A stretch of 64,000 nucleotides of DNA from Dickeya poaceiphila (lineage in GTDB: Bacteria > Pseudomonadota > Gammaproteobacteria > Enterobacterales > Enterobacteriaceae), in contig NZ_CP042220.2 in the NCBI RefSeq assembly GCF_007858975.2, forward strand, positions 4,092,001-4,156,000. The letters run 5' to 3'. The stretch's first letter is position 1, and each line of letters starts with the position of its first letter. Both the position numbers and the translations under genes were made by a program. Positions 25,770 through 38,785 of this stretch are shown here, in pieces. The notes below the pieces were generated by a model. That model did no database searches, was not told where the DNA came from, and saw only the letters and a list, made by a program, of their open reading frames with translations.

Positions 25770-27266
25770 TCAGCGCGGCTTACCGCTGTCATTCAATATG
25801 GCTAATTCGTCCCACATGGCATCCACGCGGGCAACAACCGACGGATCTTTGGTAATAGGATGACCCCATTCACGCTGCGTTTCACCCGGCCATTTATTGG
25901 TCGCATCCAGCCCCATTTTGGAGCCAAGCCCGGAAACCGGCGAGGCAAAATCCAGATAGTCGATTGGCGTATTCTCCACCAGCACCGTATCACGCGCCGG
26001 ATCCATACGCGTAGTGATCGCCCAAATCACATCTTTCCAGTCACGGGCATTAATATCATCATCGCAGACGATAACGAATTTGGTATACATGAACTGGCGT
26101 AAAAAGGACCAGACGCCCATCATCACTCGTTTGGCATGTCCGGCATACTGTTTTTTCATAGTAACCACCGCCAGACGATAAGAACAGCCCTCTGGCGGCA
26201 GATAGAAATCGACAATTTCCGGGAATTGCTTTTGCAGCAACGGCACGAAGACTTCGTTCAGCGCCACACCCAACACCGCCGGCTCATCAGGCGGACGCCC
26301 GGTGTAAGTGGAATGATAAATGGCGTCACGTCGCTGGGTAACATGCGTGACGGTAAAAACCGGAAAATGGTCAACTTCGTTGTAATAACCGGTGTGATCG
26401 CCATAAGGGCCTTCCGGTGCCATTTCATCCGCGTCGATATACCCTTCCAGCACGATTTCGGCACTGGCCGGCACCTCCAGATCGCAAGAGAGACATTTGA
26501 CCACTTCGGTCTTATGACCACGCAGCAATCCGGCAAAAGCGTATTCGGATAAGGTATCCGGCACCGGCGTCACCGCCCCCAGAATCGTAGCCGGGTCGGC
26601 ACCCAACGCCACCGCCACCGGGAAACGTTCACCGGGGTGCTGCTGTCGCCACTCCTGAAAATCCAGCGCCCCGCCTCGGTGCGACAACCAGCGCATAATC
26701 AGCTTGTTACGGCCAATCAGTTGCTGGCGATAAATCCCCAGATTCTGGCGCTCTTTAAACGGCCCGCGCGTCACCGTCAACCCCCAGGTAACCAACGGCG
26801 CCGCATCGCCCGGCCAGCAATGCATAATCGGAATCCGCCCTAGATCCACATCATCGCCTTCCCACACCTGTTCCTGACAGGGCGCGTTCGAAAGGCGCTT
26901 AGTCGGCATATTCAGCACCTGGCGAAATTTGGGCAGCTTATCCACCAGATCACGGAAACCACGCGGCGGCTCCGGCTCTTTCAAGAACGCCAGCAAGCGG
27001 CCAACATCGCGCAACGCGCTAACCTCTTCCTGTCCCATACCCAGCGCCACGCGTTTAGGCGTACCGAACAGGTTGCACAGCACCGGCATACCGTAACCCT
27101 TGGGATTTTCAAACAGCAAAGCCGGGCCACCAGCTCGCAAGGTGCGATCGGCAATTTCCGTCATTTCCAGGTAAGGATCTATCGGCTGATGGATGCGTTT
27201 GAGTTCGCCTCTCGCTTCAAGCTGCGCGAGAAATTCACGTAAGTCACGGTATTTCATGCTGATCAT
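25770..27266 (-). CDS. ubiD: 4-hydroxy-3-polyprenylbenzoate decarboxylase
   Basis: UbiD removes the carboxyl group of 4-hydroxy-3-octaprenylbenzoate in ubiquinone synthesis, using prenylated FMN made by UbiX. The 498 residues match the family. Conserved blocks include [18 protein letters not shown] near residue 50, [25 protein letters not shown] near residue 275 and [16 protein letters not shown] carrying the catalytic glutamates. The start at 27266 (MISMKY) corresponds to the E. coli start MDAMKY. ubiD-fre form an operon divergent from rfaH. Confidence 0.96.
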   Translation of the reverse strand: MISMKYRDLREFLAQLEARGELKRIHQPIDPYLEMTEIADRTLRAGGPALLFENPKGYGMPVLCNLFGTPKRVALGMGQEEVSALRDVGRLLAFLKEPEPPRGFRDLVDKLPKFRQVLNMPTKRLSNAPCQEQVWEGDDVDLGRIPIMHCWPGDAAPLVTWGLTVTRGPFKERQNLGIYRQQLIGRNKLIMRWLSHRGGALDFQEWRQQHPGERFPVAVALGADPATILGAVTPVPDTLSEYAFAGLLRGHKTEVVKCLSCDLEVPASAEIVLEGYIDADEMAPEGPYGDHTGYYNEVDHFPVFTVTHVTQRRDAIYHSTYTGRPPDEPAVLGVALNEVFVPLLQKQFPEIVDFYLPPEGCSYRLAVVTMKKQYAGHAKRVMMGVWSFLRQFMYTKFVIVCDDDINARDWKDVIWAITTRMDPARDTVLVENTPIDYLDFASPVSGLGSKMGLDATNKWPGETQREWGHPITKDPSVVARVDAMWDELAILNDSGKPR

Positions 27267-27457
27267 CAGAAAGGTCAGTGGTGGGGGTATTATAAAGGCT
27301 CTTGGTCATGCTGTCGCTTTCCACTCACGCTATTTCTGGCGTGGTATGCATTCGCTCAAAAGGTCAACACATTATGAAATTAGGAATTTTTTTATCCCGT
27401 AAGGTGTAACGCTTTTGCTATCCTCTCCCACTGTGAGAGTCACAGAAAAGTGAAATT

Positions 27458-27946
27458 ATGCGAGCCTGGTACTTACTTTATTGCAAACGCGGTCAACTGT
27501 TACGAGCAAAAGAACATCTGGAACGTCAGGAAGTGAGCTGCCTGAGTCCGATGATCGCACTGGAGAAAATCGTACGTGGGAAGCGCACTGAGGTCAGCGA
27601 ACCGCTGTTTCCCAATTATCTGTTCATCGAGTTCGACCCGGAGCACATACACACCACTACCATTAGCTCAACACGCGGCGTGAGCCATTTTGTGCGTTTT
27701 GGCAACCTGCCGGCGTTAGTACCCCAACAGGTGATTGACGATTTGCACAACCACCAATACGCCACTCATATCGCCCCAGAAACACCGCAACCCGGCGACA
27801 AAGTCACCATTACCGAAGGCGTGTTCAGCGGCCTGCAGGCTATCTATACCGAACCGGATGGTGAAGCACGCTCAATGTTGTTGCTCAACTTGCTGAATAA
27901 GCAAGTGCGACAAAGCATCGATAACCGCCAGTTTCGCAAAGCATAA
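27458..27946 (+). CDS. rfaH: Transcription antitermination factor RfaH
   Basis: RfaH is a NusG paralogue that joins RNA polymerase paused at ops elements and prevents Rho-dependent termination in long LPS, capsule and secretion operons; its C-terminal domain refolds from helices to a KOW barrel to recruit ribosomes. The 162-residue product has the NGN domain (residues 1-100, beginning [20 protein letters not shown]) and the C-terminal domain from about residue 112. It stands alone between divergent ubiD and convergent hemB. LPS core genes that it may influence in enterobacteria lie at the end of the window, but no ops site was seen before them. Confidence 0.96.
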   Translation: MRAWYLLYCKRGQLLRAKEHLERQEVSCLSPMIALEKIVRGKRTEVSEPLFPNYLFIEFDPEHIHTTTISSTRGVSHFVRFGNLPALVPQQVIDDLHNHQYATHIAPETPQPGDKVTITEGVFSGLQAIYTEPDGEARSMLLLNLLNKQVRQSIDNRQFRKA

Positions 27947-27947
27947 A

Positions 27948-27970
27948 CCGCCAGGGCTTAGCCCTGACGG
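27948..27970. terminator. Hairpin between convergent rfaH and hemB
   Basis: CCGCCAGGGC and GCCCTGACGG form a stem with one mismatch around TTA. No long T-run is present. It lies right after rfaH and just after the hemB stop on the other strand, so it may serve both. Confidence 0.5.
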
Positions 27971-27979
27971 TAGCTATCA

Positions 27980-29799
<1,820 letters not shown>

Positions 29800-29843
29800 G
29801 CGCAGATATCCAAAAATCCGTCACGGCTACCTCAGCGGATAAC

Positions 29844-29873
29844 CCAAAAAACAACACCTCCCGAAAGAGGTGT
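29844..29873 (-). terminator. Terminator after tatC
   Basis: On the minus strand ACACCTC and GAGGTGT form a 7-bp stem around TTTCGG, followed by TGTTTTTT. It separates the ubiE-tatC operon from tatD-hemB. Confidence 0.88.
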
Positions 29874-29911
29874 CACAGCAAGAAAACCGCCGTTACACGG
29901 CGAAAGACCAT

Positions 29912-30679
29912 TCAGGAAGACGGTGCAGAGTCATCCACGTCTTCCAGCTCTGGCCGCCGCCGCTTACCAACGTAAAACCGGGCGAAAAACACGCCGACTT
30001 CAAACAACAAATACATCGGAATCGCCAGCAAAGTCTGGGAGAACACATCCGGCGGCGTCAGCAGCATACCGACCACAAACGCCCCTACCAACACATAAGG
30101 CCGTTTTTGCTTGAGGCTTTCCGGTGTAACAACTCCGCTCCAGCATAGCAGCACTATCGCTACCGGAACTTCAAAAGACACGCCAAACGCCATAAACAGC
30201 GCCATCACGAAATCCAGGTAGTTGTTGATATCGGTGGCAATCAACACGCCTTTTGGGGCGGTTTGTGCGAAAAAGGCAAACGCCAGCGGAAAGACAATGA
30301 AGTAGGCGAATGCCATCCCCATGTAAAACAACAAACTGCTGGATACCAACAACGGCATCATCAGCCGCCGCTCATGTTTATACAACGCAGGGGCGACAAA
30401 CGCCCAAACCTGATACAGCACCAGCGGTGCAGATAAAAAGACCGATACAATCAACGTCAGTTTTATCGGAGTGAAAAACGGCGAGGCCACATCGGTCGCA
30501 ATCATACTGGCACCGGCTGGCAGTTGTTTGATAAGCGGCGCGGAGACAAACTGATAGATGTCATTAGCAAAATAGACCAGCACCAGAAACACAGCCAGCA
30601 CACTAATAATGCTATTTAACAACCGTTTACGCAGTTCGATCAGATGGCTGATCAGCGGTTGGGTTTGATCAACAGCCAT
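29912..30679 (-). CDS. tatC: Sec-independent translocase TatC
   Basis: TatC is the polytopic receptor of the twin-arginine translocase, binding the RR signal peptide of folded proteins at the inner membrane. The 255-residue protein has six predicted membrane helices and the N-terminal [10 protein letters not shown] that contains the conserved signal-recognition residues, with FFTPIKLT and [11 protein letters not shown] further on. It follows tatB by 3 bp and ends the operon. Confidence 0.97.
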   Translation of the reverse strand: MAVDQTQPLISHLIELRKRLLNSIISVLAVFLVLVYFANDIYQFVSAPLIKQLPAGASMIATDVASPFFTPIKLTLIVSVFLSAPLVLYQVWAFVAPALYKHERRLMMPLLVSSSLLFYMGMAFAYFIVFPLAFAFFAQTAPKGVLIATDINNYLDFVMALFMAFGVSFEVPVAIVLLCWSGVVTPESLKQKRPYVLVGAFVVGMLLTPPDVFSQTLLAIPMYLLFEVGVFFARFYVGKRRRPELEDVDDSAPSS

Positions 30680-30682
30680 AAA

Positions 30683-31243
30683 TTAACGATCACCAGAAGA
30701 TTGGGAAGAAGGAGATGACGCCGTCTGCTCAGGTTTCACCTTACTTTCGACATGACCGGCACTGTCCGATGCCGTATCTGCAGACACAGGCGCTGTTGGC
30801 ACCGCATCGGCGCGCGTTGTCAGTTCCGCAGCAGGAGTGATCGGAGATGACGGCGCCACGTTGCGTTCAACCTCCAGCACACCATCATGCGCGGCTTCAG
30901 GATCGGCAAGCGGCACATGCTCCACCACATCACGACCATCTGGCTTGATGCTGTGTGGGCGCTTCATCGCTTCGGCAGCTTCTTTCAATTCATCCATCGA
31001 CGCTTTAAGTTCCGGGGACAAATTTTGCAACTGGCTGGCCTGTTCCACTTTCTTCAGGCTTTCCTGCAATTCCTGCAGCTTCATCTCCTGCGCCAGCTCA
31101 TTTTGCACTGTTGATGCCAACGTACGCAGCGCACGAATCCACCCCGCCACCGTTCTTACCGCTACCGGCAGACGTTCAGGTCCCAGCACCACCAGGCCAA
31201 TCACCATCACCAATAACAGTTCACTAAACCCAATATCAAACAC
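30683..31243 (-). CDS. tatB: Sec-independent translocase TatB
   Basis: TatB forms the substrate-binding complex with TatC. The 186 residues comprise an N-terminal membrane helix ([20 protein letters not shown]), the conserved hinge GPERLP and an amphipathic helix (to about 70), then a long, Pro/Ala/Ser-rich acidic tail that varies among species. It lies 3 bp after tatA and 3 bp before tatC. Confidence 0.97.
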   Translation of the reverse strand: MFDIGFSELLLVMVIGLVVLGPERLPVAVRTVAGWIRALRTLASTVQNELAQEMKLQELQESLKKVEQASQLQNLSPELKASMDELKEAAEAMKRPHSIKPDGRDVVEHVPLADPEAAHDGVLEVERNVAPSSPITPAAELTTRADAVPTAPVSADTASDSAGHVESKVKPEQTASSPSSQSSGDR

Positions 31244-31246
31244 CGG

Positions 31247-31504
31247 TTACACCTGCTCTTTATGCTGGCTTTTCTCTGCCTGACTGGCCTGCGGCTTCTG
31301 CTCCGAAATGGCTTTGGTCGCAAAGTCAGCGTCCTGTTGCTGCTTGTCGTCGTGGGCAGCGGGTTGATCGTCACTCATGGCTTTTTTGAAGCCTTTGATA
31401 GACGCACCAAGATCGGCACCGAGCGACTTCAGTTTGCCCGTACCAAACAACAACACCACGATGACAGCTATCAGTAGCAAACTTGGAAGACTAATACCGC
31501 CCAT
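31247..31504 (-). CDS. tatA: Sec-independent translocase TatA
   Basis: TatA polymerises to form the translocation pore of the Tat system. The 85-residue product has the short N-terminal membrane helix (residues 5-20), the FGTGKL hinge and the amphipathic helix ending [15 protein letters not shown], then a charged tail. It is the first gene of tatABC and follows ubiB by 80 bp. Confidence 0.97.
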   Translation of the reverse strand: MGGISLPSLLLIAVIVVLLFGTGKLKSLGADLGASIKGFKKAMSDDQPAAHDDKQQQDADFATKAISEQKPQASQAEKSQHKEQV

Positions 31505-31584
31505 ACTCTGCCTACCTCGTTGTTCAAAAGGAATTCATGTGACACATTCATCAGGAACCGGCAGGCTCCTGATAAGGCGCGTGT

Positions 31585-33222
31585 TCAACGGGTACAACGC
31601 CAGCCCATAATCCAGGCCACAAAACCAGCAGCGATAAGACCTGAAGGTACGATCTCGGCCTCTACCTGACTCACCAGCAGTATCGTCCCGCTCAGCAGCA
31701 ATGTAGCCCCAACCCCCAGCAGATAACGAGCTCGACCATGGCGGGTACGCTGGGTTCGCAATTCACTGGTTAAGAGTTCCATGTTTTGCTTCAGCATTTT
31801 GTGCTGACGTAAACCGTCGTAAAACAATTCAGGAATCTCAGGTAGTTTCTCCGCCCAAAACGGCGCTTTCTCTTTAAATGCACGCAACATGGCGGGCAAG
31901 CCAACCTGATCTTTCAACCAGTTTTCCAGAAAAGGCTTGGCCGTTTTCCACAAATCCAACTGTGGGTAGAGCTGGCGCCCTACTCCTTCAATGTACAGTA
32001 ACGTCTTTTGAAGTAGCACCAACTGGGGCTGAACTTCCATATTGAAACGACGCGCCGTATTAAAGAGGTTCAATAATACATGACCGAAAGAAATTTCTGC
32101 TAACGGCTTTTCAAATATTGGCTCACAGACGGTGCGGATGGCGAATTCAAACTCTTCTACGTTAGTGTCGTGCGGCACCCAGCCGGAGTCCACGTGCAGT
32201 TCGGCGACACGACGGTAATCGCGGTTGAAAAAGGCGATAAAATTCTCCGCCAGATAGCGCTTATCGTCTTTATTCAGCGAACCGACAATCCCGCAGTCAA
32301 TACCAATATATTGCGGGTCTTGCGGGTGTTCATAACTGACGAAGATATTGCCGGGATGCATATCCGCATGGAAAAAGCTGTCGCGGAACACCTGAGTGAA
32401 AAAGACCTGTACTCCGCGCTCGGCCAACAGCGGCATATTAACGCCATGGCGTTTTAACGCCTCTACATCCGATACCGGAATACCGTAAATGCGCTCCATG
32501 ACCAGCACCTGCTCATTACAGTAATCGGAGTACACTTCCGGCACGTACAACATCGGGCTGTTTTCAAAATTCCGCCGCAATTGGATGGCGTTGGCAGCTT
32601 CACGCAGCAGGTTCAGTTCATCCAGCAGCGTTTTTTCGTAGTCGCGTACCACTTCGCGTGGCCGCAGACGACGCCCATCCGGCAGCAAAATCGGCAGCCA
32701 GCCAGCCAGGCGATGCATCAGTCGCATGTCCGCCTTAATAACCGGCAGGATGTCCGGGCGAATAACCTTGATAACGATTTCTTTGCCGGTGGATTTCAGT
32801 CTGGCGGTATGCACCTGAGCAATCGATGCCGACGCCAACGGTTTCGCGTCGAAATCATCAAACCAGGTCTCCAGCTTTCCCCCCATTGAGGTTTCAATCT
32901 GCTGGCGGGCCAGTTCACCATCAAACGGCTCAACCTGATCCTGCAGCATTGCCAGTTGGTCGGCGATAGCGGGGGGAAACAAATCACGGCGAGTGGACAT
33001 CATCTGGCCGAACTTGATCCACACTGGACCCAGTTCCTGCAACGCCAGCCGCAAGCGTGTACCCAGTGGTTTGTCTTTATGACGATTGGGCAACCAGAAC
33101 AACAAACAACGCCAAAGTCGCAACGGCGTAGTCAAGGGTATACGCGGAATCAGTTCATCCAGCCCATAACTCAGCAACACCCCGATAATCCGGTACAACC
33201 GCAACAGTTCTCCCGGCGTCAT
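31585..33222 (-). CDS. ubiB: Ubiquinone biosynthesis protein UbiB
   Basis: UbiB is an atypical kinase-like ATPase of the ADCK/ABC1 family that assists the Ubi complex and the handling of lipid intermediates. The 545-residue product has the family KxGQ motif ([12 protein letters not shown] near residue 75), the A-rich nucleotide loop (ASASIAQVH), the [10 protein letters not shown] catalytic loop and the IDCGIVG metal-binding segment. Two hydrophobic helices lie at the C-terminus (about 495-545). Its ATG overlaps the ubiJ stop codon as ATGA. Confidence 0.96.
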   Translation of the reverse strand: MTPGELLRLYRIIGVLLSYGLDELIPRIPLTTPLRLWRCLLFWLPNRHKDKPLGTRLRLALQELGPVWIKFGQMMSTRRDLFPPAIADQLAMLQDQVEPFDGELARQQIETSMGGKLETWFDDFDAKPLASASIAQVHTARLKSTGKEIVIKVIRPDILPVIKADMRLMHRLAGWLPILLPDGRRLRPREVVRDYEKTLLDELNLLREAANAIQLRRNFENSPMLYVPEVYSDYCNEQVLVMERIYGIPVSDVEALKRHGVNMPLLAERGVQVFFTQVFRDSFFHADMHPGNIFVSYEHPQDPQYIGIDCGIVGSLNKDDKRYLAENFIAFFNRDYRRVAELHVDSGWVPHDTNVEEFEFAIRTVCEPIFEKPLAEISFGHVLLNLFNTARRFNMEVQPQLVLLQKTLLYIEGVGRQLYPQLDLWKTAKPFLENWLKDQVGLPAMLRAFKEKAPFWAEKLPEIPELFYDGLRQHKMLKQNMELLTSELRTQRTRHGRARYLLGVGATLLLSGTILLVSQVEAEIVPSGLIAAGFVAWIMGWRCTR

Positions 33223-33827
33223 GGCGAGTCCTCCAGTTTTGCCAGCCGGGCTGCTAAGGTATCCACCGACTGCGCCAATACGTCCACTTCATCGGCAAAC
33301 CATAGCCCTTCCAGCTTGCCCGGCGTCAGACGCCACTCCTCGGTCACGGTTTCCGATAATGCCTGTTGCTGGCGGCATACTGATCGCATCACTGTTCCGG
33401 CAACCTTACCTGCCGCCTGGCTTAGCCCTTCCGCCACTACATCGCCAAACCAGGGCGATAGCCACTCGGCGGGGTCAAATTCGGCCAAGTCCAGCAAGGT
33501 GACAAACTGCTGAGCCACCTGAATATCGCCTTCCAGCACCAGCTCGCCGCTGCGCATCAGCGCAGACAATTGCTGCCGGTCACGCAACTTCATCAGCGCC
33601 GACAGGCGGGTCTGCAACAGACAATCCGGTTGCGACGACCACTGACTCACGACATCAAGGCGATATTCGGAGAAAACCAATACCAGCGGCGTATCCAGCT
33701 CCGCCACGTCAACTCGCAACGTTTTTCCGTGCAAACGTTGACGGGCGGCTTTCATACTCCGATCACGGAACAAAAGCTGGTTGAGCGCTGTTTCCAGTGC
33801 CGCCGTCAACACAGGCATAATCAACAT
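33219..33827 (-). CDS. ubiJ: Ubiquinone biosynthesis accessory factor UbiJ
   Basis: UbiJ has a lipid-binding SCP2 domain and works with UbiK to organise the soluble Ubi complex around hydrophobic intermediates. The 202-residue product shows [18 protein letters not shown] in the SCP2 region, the [23 protein letters not shown] block and a C-terminal coiled coil ([16 protein letters not shown]). An ATG at 33827 aligns with the E. coli start; the TTG further up is not preferred. It lies between ubiE and ubiB and overlaps ubiB by four bases. Confidence 0.92.
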   Translation of the reverse strand: MLIMPVLTAALETALNQLLFRDRSMKAARQRLHGKTLRVDVAELDTPLVLVFSEYRLDVVSQWSSQPDCLLQTRLSALMKLRDRQQLSALMRSGELVLEGDIQVAQQFVTLLDLAEFDPAEWLSPWFGDVVAEGLSQAAGKVAGTVMRSVCRQQQALSETVTEEWRLTPGKLEGLWFADEVDVLAQSVDTLAARLAKLEDSP

Positions 33828-33840
33828 GGGAGTATCCAAC

Positions 33841-34596
33841 TCAGAATTTAAATCCGCGATGCAGCGCTACGATACCGCTGGTCAAATTGAAGTAATCCAC
33901 ACTGTCAAAACCCGCGTCTACCATCATCCCTTTCAGCGTCTCCTGATCCGGATGCATACGAATAGATTCAGCCAGATAGCGGTAACTGCCGGCGTCGCTG
34001 ACAACCATTTCGCCAATGCGCGGCAAAACATGAAAGGAGTAGGCATCGTAGATCTTGCTCAGCGCTTTCATGGTTGGTTTCGAAAACTCCAGCACCAGCA
34101 GCCGTCCACCGGGTTTCAGCACCCGATACATGGAGCGTAGCGCCCTTTCTTTCTCGGTCACGTTACGCAGCCCGAATGATATGGTAATACAGTCGAAAAA
34201 ATTCTCCGGAAATGGCAAGGCTTCGGCATTGGCCTGCACATAGCTGATATTACCCACCACCCCTTGATTGCGCAGTTTCTCACGCCCGACTTGCAGCATT
34301 GAGGCATTGATATCCGCCAACACCACTTCACCTTCATCTCCCACCAGACGAGAGAATTTGGCAGTGAGATCGCCCGTGCCGCCAGCCAGATCCAGCACAC
34401 GCTGACCACGGCGCACACCACTGCACTCGATAGTAAATCGTTTCCAGATACGGTGAATGCCAAATGACATCAGATCGTTCATCAGGTCATATTTGGCCGC
34501 CACAGAGTGAAAAACATCTGCCACCATGGCTTCTTTATCACCTTTAGCCACCGTGCGAAATCCAAAATGTGTCGTATTGTCCGAATCGTCTACCAT
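33841..34596 (-). CDS. ubiE: Ubiquinone/menaquinone C-methyltransferase UbiE
   Basis: UbiE uses S-adenosylmethionine to C-methylate both the ubiquinone precursor and demethylmenaquinone. The 251-residue product has the Rossmann SAM-binding motif [15 protein letters not shown] (near residues 66-80) and the family signature [20 protein letters not shown]. The ATG at 34596 gives the E. coli length; the longer frame has no support. It begins the ubiE-ubiJ-ubiB-tatABC cluster. A palindrome and a tandem duplication lie 37-75 bp upstream of the start. Confidence 0.96.
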   Translation of the reverse strand: MVDDSDNTTHFGFRTVAKGDKEAMVADVFHSVAAKYDLMNDLMSFGIHRIWKRFTIECSGVRRGQRVLDLAGGTGDLTAKFSRLVGDEGEVVLADINASMLQVGREKLRNQGVVGNISYVQANAEALPFPENFFDCITISFGLRNVTEKERALRSMYRVLKPGGRLLVLEFSKPTMKALSKIYDAYSFHVLPRIGEMVVSDAGSYRYLAESIRMHPDQETLKGMMVDAGFDSVDYFNLTSGIVALHRGFKF

Positions 34597-34632
34597 GTTA
34601 TCCGCCTGCTTTTTCAACTTCAGGATCGTGTT

Positions 34633-34671
34633 ACCCATTAATGGGTGGAGAGTTTTAATGGGTAGAGAGTT
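34633..34671. repeat. Palindrome and 17-bp tandem duplication upstream of ubiE
   Basis: ACCCATTAATGGGT (34633-34646) is a perfect 14-bp palindrome. It overlaps a direct duplication: TTAATGGGTGGAGAGTT (34638-34654) is repeated with one mismatch at 34655-34671. The position suggests an operator or a slippage scar; no known regulator site was recognised. Confidence 0.6.
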
Positions 34672-34734
34672 TAACAGACCCCGCTCAAAAGCGACCGCCC
34701 TTCTTTTCACCCCGTGCACCGAACCTGATCAACA

Positions 34735-36276
34735 TCATATCGCCGTGCCATTCGGCACATCATCCCGGTCATTCTTGTCGCGCTCAGCCATATCATCATG
34801 CTCTTTCTGCGACAATGCGAGCAACTCATCAGGTAACACAGGTTCATCCTGCATCATGGGCACATTGACTGGTCGTTTAATTTCCACCCCCAGCGCACGG
34901 AACCCTTCAGCCTGGCCTATCAGGTTGCCACGTCCAGACGCTAACTTTTTCAGCGCCTGACGGTAACTGGCCTGCGCCCTGTCCAGCCCTTGTCCCAGCG
35001 CAGCCATATCGTCAACGAACAAACGCAGTTTGTCATACAGCCGGGATGCCCGCTCGGCGATTAGCTGCGCATTACGGCTTTGCTGCTCATAACGCCAGAG
35101 ATTGTTAATCGTCCGTAACGCTACCAGTAAAGTCGTGGGGCTGACTAGCATAATATTGTGGCGTAGCGCCTCAGTAATCAGATCCGGCTGGCGATCAATC
35201 GCCACCAGAAACGCTGGTTCGACGGGAATAAACATCAGAACATAGTCGAGAGAACGCAATCCCGGCAGTTGCTGGTAATCCTTACTGCCCAGCAACCGAA
35301 TATGATTACGGATAGACAGTAGATGTTCATTCAGCGCCGCCGCCTGTTCCACCTCATCATCACTGTTGAAATAACGCTCATAGGCCACCAGCGACATTTT
35401 AGCGTCGATAACCACATCTTTGCCGTGCGGCAGCCGGACGATCACATCCGGTTGCAGGCGGCTGTTGCTACCCATCTGTACGCTGACCTGGGTGTCATAT
35501 TCATGTCCTTCACGCAATCCGGAGCTTTCGAGTACCCGGCTCAACACCACTTCCCCCCAGTTGCCCTGGGTTTTGTTATCACCTTTCAATGCATTGGTGA
35601 GGTTGATGGCTTCCTGCGCCATACGGGCGTTGAGCTGTTGCAGGTTGCGGATTTCATGCGCCAGCGTATGCCGCTCGCGCGATTCCGCGCCAAAACTCTC
35701 CTGTACCTGACGGCGAAAACCATCCAGTTGCTCACGTAACGGCGTCAGCAGTTTCTCCATGCTCTGCTGATTTTGCTGATCCACTTTATGCCCGGTCTGT
35801 TCAAAGATGCGATTAGCGAGGTTTTCAAACTGGGTGGATAACCGCTGTTCGCTATTCATCAACAACCGCTGTTTTTCTTCCGCCGCCAGCCGGGTTTCTT
35901 CAAGGCGGATGGTCACTTCGCGCAGTTCCGCTTCCTGTGCGCCGTTGGCTTCACGCAAGGCACGCAGTTCCTGATTGAGCTGGGTGCACTCTTCCCGCAA
36001 TTCCGCCAGTTGCCGTAATTTTTCCTCACTTGCCGCCAGTTGACCATGCAGCGTACGCAACTCCTGCGACTGCTGATCCAGCCGCTGCTGGTCGTGCTGC
36101 CGCGCCTGCTGGGTTTCAGTCAACTGCTGGCGCGTCTGCTGCAACGCCTGCTGCTGTAACTGGAATTCGGTGTCATGCCGTGCCTGACGCCGCTGTTGCA
36201 GCAAACTGGCAACCAGCCAGCCCAGCAACAGACCCATCAGGGCGCCGCTGACGCCATAAAACAAGGCGATCTCCAC
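34735..36276 (-). CDS. rmuC: DNA recombination protein RmuC
   Basis: RmuC is a predicted nuclease that limits inversions at short inverted repeats. The 513-residue product has an N-terminal membrane anchor (residues 3-24), a long coiled coil (about 25-210, Q- and E-rich) and a C-terminal restriction-endonuclease-like domain containing NWGEVVLSRVLESSGL and DVVIDAKMSLVAYERY (the catalytic D-x-K type motif). It is upstream of ubiE on the same strand, as in E. coli. Confidence 0.94.
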   Translation of the reverse strand: MEIALFYGVSGALMGLLLGWLVASLLQQRRQARHDTEFQLQQQALQQTRQQLTETQQARQHDQQRLDQQSQELRTLHGQLAASEEKLRQLAELREECTQLNQELRALREANGAQEAELREVTIRLEETRLAAEEKQRLLMNSEQRLSTQFENLANRIFEQTGHKVDQQNQQSMEKLLTPLREQLDGFRRQVQESFGAESRERHTLAHEIRNLQQLNARMAQEAINLTNALKGDNKTQGNWGEVVLSRVLESSGLREGHEYDTQVSVQMGSNSRLQPDVIVRLPHGKDVVIDAKMSLVAYERYFNSDDEVEQAAALNEHLLSIRNHIRLLGSKDYQQLPGLRSLDYVLMFIPVEPAFLVAIDRQPDLITEALRHNIMLVSPTTLLVALRTINNLWRYEQQSRNAQLIAERASRLYDKLRLFVDDMAALGQGLDRAQASYRQALKKLASGRGNLIGQAEGFRALGVEIKRPVNVPMMQDEPVLPDELLALSQKEHDDMAERDKNDRDDVPNGTAI

Positions 36277-36399
36277 ATTGCCTCCGGGTTATCTGTACCA
36301 CTGCCCGCCAAGGTAAAATGAGGCTGTATATCTGTCCAGAGGTTATGTGAAAAATTGGCCGGAAAAGCCGCAGACAAACGAGAAAATGCGAGCCGACAT

Positions 36400-36456
36400 C
36401 AGAAAGCAGAAGATCGAAGACAGAAGAAGACAGAAAAGGAGAAGACAGAAAAAACA
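36400..36456. repeat. Polypurine stretch with GAAGACAGAA repeats
   Basis: The + strand between rmuC and argH is almost entirely purine and contains GAAGACAGAA at least three times with variable spacers. It lies directly beside the argH terminator and has no coding capacity worth calling. Confidence 0.7.
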
Positions 36457-36477
36457 AAACCGGCGCGCAGGCCGGTT
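36449..36477 (-). terminator. Terminator of argH
   Basis: On the minus strand AACCGGCCTGCGCGCCGGTT folds into a strong stem, followed by TTGTTTTTT. It lies about 20 bp after argH. Confidence 0.92.
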
Positions 36478-36496
36478 CTGATATCGATAAACGGGA

Positions 36497-37870
36497 TTAC
36501 GCCAGACGTCGCTTCGCATCGGCAATCGCGCGCGCCACTTGCTGCGGCGACACTCCGCCCTGCGCAGCACGTTTTTCCAGACAAGACTGCAACGACAGCA
36601 CCGGATAGACATCGTCTTCGATCACCGCGCTGAACTGTTTGAGATCCGCCAGTGACAGTGCTTCCAGTGCTTTACCCTGACGAATCGCTTCCACCACTGC
36701 TTCGCCGACAATGTGGTGCGCTTCACGGAACGGCACACCTTTGGCAACCAGGTAATCAGCCAGTTCGGTCGCATTGGCATAGCCCTGCTGGGCCGCTTCC
36801 TGACAGCGCGGACGTTTCACCTGGATGCCTTCCAGCACCAGCGCCGCCATCAGCAGGCAGTCGTGCCAGGTATCCAATGCGTCGAACAGCCCTTCCTTGT
36901 CTTCCTGCATATCTTTGTTGTACGCCAGCGGCAAGCCTTTCAGCGTCACCAACATGCCTGCCAACGCGCCCTGCACCCGACCACACTTGCCCCGAATCAG
37001 CTCCAGTGCGTCCGGGTTCTTTTTCTGCGGCATCAACGAAGAACCGGAGGTCACGCGGTCAGACAGTTCGACAAACGCCGCTTCGCCGCTGTTGAAGAAA
37101 ATCAAATCTTCGGCAAAGCGCGACAGATGCACCATGCCGATGGATGCATCAGACAGCAGTTCCAGCACGTGATCGCGATCAGATACCGTATCCAGACTGT
37201 TGCGGGTGGCAGACGCAAAGCCCAGCCAACCAGCCAGTTGTTCACGATCAATCGGATACGCGGTACCTGCCAGCGCGCCGCAGCCCAGTGGGCTGACGTC
37301 CAGACGCTTGAGCGTATCTTCAAGACGGCTCTCGTCACGTGCGAGCATTTCATGGTAAGCCAGACACCAGTGAGCGAAGGTCACCGGCTGTGCGCGCTGC
37401 AAATGGGTATAGCCCGGCATCACCGCATCCTGATTCGCTTCGGCGGTAGCCACCAACGCCGCACGCAGATGACGAATCGCCTGTGCCAGCTCGCTTACCT
37501 GCGCCTTGCACCACAGTTTCAGGTCCGTCGCTACCTGATCGTTACGGCTGCGCCCGGTGTGCAGTTTCTTGCCCAGATCGCCGACTTTCTCGATCAGTTT
37601 CTGCTCCACCCAGCTGTGGATATCTTCCGCGTCGCTTTGCAGGATAGCGTCTGGGTCCGCCTGCACCTCTTTCAGCAGCGCATTGAGCGCCTGCTCCAGT
37701 TGCTGCTGTTCCTGAGCGCTCAGTACGTTTACTGTCACCAGCGCCTTAGACCAGCCGATGGACCCGATGATGTCCTGCTCTGCCAGACGGTAATCAAACC
37801 GCAGTGAATCGTTGAATTGTTTAAAACGCCTATCTGCCGCCTGCGTGAACCGTCCACCCCACAAAGCCAT
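36497..37870 (-). CDS. argH: Argininosuccinate lyase
   Basis: ArgH cleaves argininosuccinate to arginine and fumarate, the last step of arginine synthesis, as a cytoplasmic homotetramer. The 457 residues include the fumarase-superfamily signature [12 protein letters not shown] near residue 280 carrying the catalytic serine, plus [14 protein letters not shown] near residue 105 and the [10 protein letters not shown] block. It is the last gene of the argC-argB-argH run. A gap of 117 bp separates it from argB, and argG is absent from the cluster, as in E. coli. Confidence 0.97.
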   Translation of the reverse strand: MALWGGRFTQAADRRFKQFNDSLRFDYRLAEQDIIGSIGWSKALVTVNVLSAQEQQQLEQALNALLKEVQADPDAILQSDAEDIHSWVEQKLIEKVGDLGKKLHTGRSRNDQVATDLKLWCKAQVSELAQAIRHLRAALVATAEANQDAVMPGYTHLQRAQPVTFAHWCLAYHEMLARDESRLEDTLKRLDVSPLGCGALAGTAYPIDREQLAGWLGFASATRNSLDTVSDRDHVLELLSDASIGMVHLSRFAEDLIFFNSGEAAFVELSDRVTSGSSLMPQKKNPDALELIRGKCGRVQGALAGMLVTLKGLPLAYNKDMQEDKEGLFDALDTWHDCLLMAALVLEGIQVKRPRCQEAAQQGYANATELADYLVAKGVPFREAHHIVGEAVVEAIRQGKALEALSLADLKQFSAVIEDDVYPVLSLQSCLEKRAAQGGVSPQQVARAIADAKRRLA

Positions 37871-37987
37871 AACTACACTCCCGGTATCTCTGATAAAAGC
37901 GGACCCGACTCCTGTCCGGCCCGCCGTTGAACTGCTGCGTTTATCCGGCGGTTTGTGCCCGGAGAAAGCGTGATGAAGGCTGGCGGA

Positions 37988-38761
37988 TTACGCCAGAATA
38001 CGGGTGCCGATGGATACGCCGTTGAACAACGCCGGCAACTGCTCGGCGTGACGCCAGCTGGCGATATCGACCGGACGACCCAGCGCACGCGCTGCGTCCA
38101 GCGCCGCATTGACCTTGACGATCATGCCATCGGTAATAATACCCTGCTCAATCAGCTCTTCCGCTTTACCGGCGGTCATTTCCGCAATGCGTTGACCTTT
38201 GCCGTCCAGAATACCGCTAACATCGGACAGCAGGATCAGATCGGCACCCAGTGTCTGCGCCAGCGCGGTGGCAGCCTGATCGGCGTTGACGTTCATCAAT
38301 TCACCGCCAGCAGTAATACCGATGGAACTGATGACCGGCAGATAACCGGCATTCAACAAGGTATTGAGCAGCGCCGGGGAACCCGCTTCCGCTTTCCCCA
38401 CGTGCCCCAGTTCGTCGTTGAGTTGCGTGACCACGGTGCTGCCACCATCCGCCAGACTCAAACCGACTGCATTGATACCGTGACGAATCGCCCAGGCCAG
38501 CAGGGTTTTATTGGCGGAACCGGCCAGCGCGCCGGTAATAACGTCGATTTGGTCCGCTGGCGTTACGCGCAGGCCGTTTTTCTTGACCACCGGCAACGAC
38601 AGCTTCTTCATCAGGTCGTCCACAACACAACCGCCGCCATGCACGACAACCAGCGGACGCTGATGCTGTTGACGATAAGTCACCAGCGCGGTGAACAGGC
38701 GCTCCAGCGCCTCTTCGCTATCCAGTAATACGCCACCTAATTTGATAATTAACGGGTTCAT
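37988..38761 (-). CDS. argB: Acetylglutamate kinase
   Basis: ArgB phosphorylates N-acetyl-L-glutamate with ATP, the second step of arginine synthesis. The 257-residue product has the amino-acid-kinase motifs: IIKLGG at the N-terminus (residues 5-10), [17 protein letters not shown] (about 38-54) and the C-terminal [25 protein letters not shown] region. It follows argC by 24 bp in the same operon, controlled by the ARG boxes upstream of argC. Confidence 0.97.
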   Translation of the reverse strand: MNPLIIKLGGVLLDSEEALERLFTALVTYRQQHQRPLVVVHGGGCVVDDLMKKLSLPVVKKNGLRVTPADQIDVITGALAGSANKTLLAWAIRHGINAVGLSLADGGSTVVTQLNDELGHVGKAEAGSPALLNTLLNAGYLPVISSIGITAGGELMNVNADQAATALAQTLGADLILLSDVSGILDGKGQRIAEMTAGKAEELIEQGIITDGMIVKVNAALDAARALGRPVDIASWRHAEQLPALFNGVSIGTRILA

Positions 38762-38785
38762 CGGTCTTTGCGCCTCAGGGTGTCA

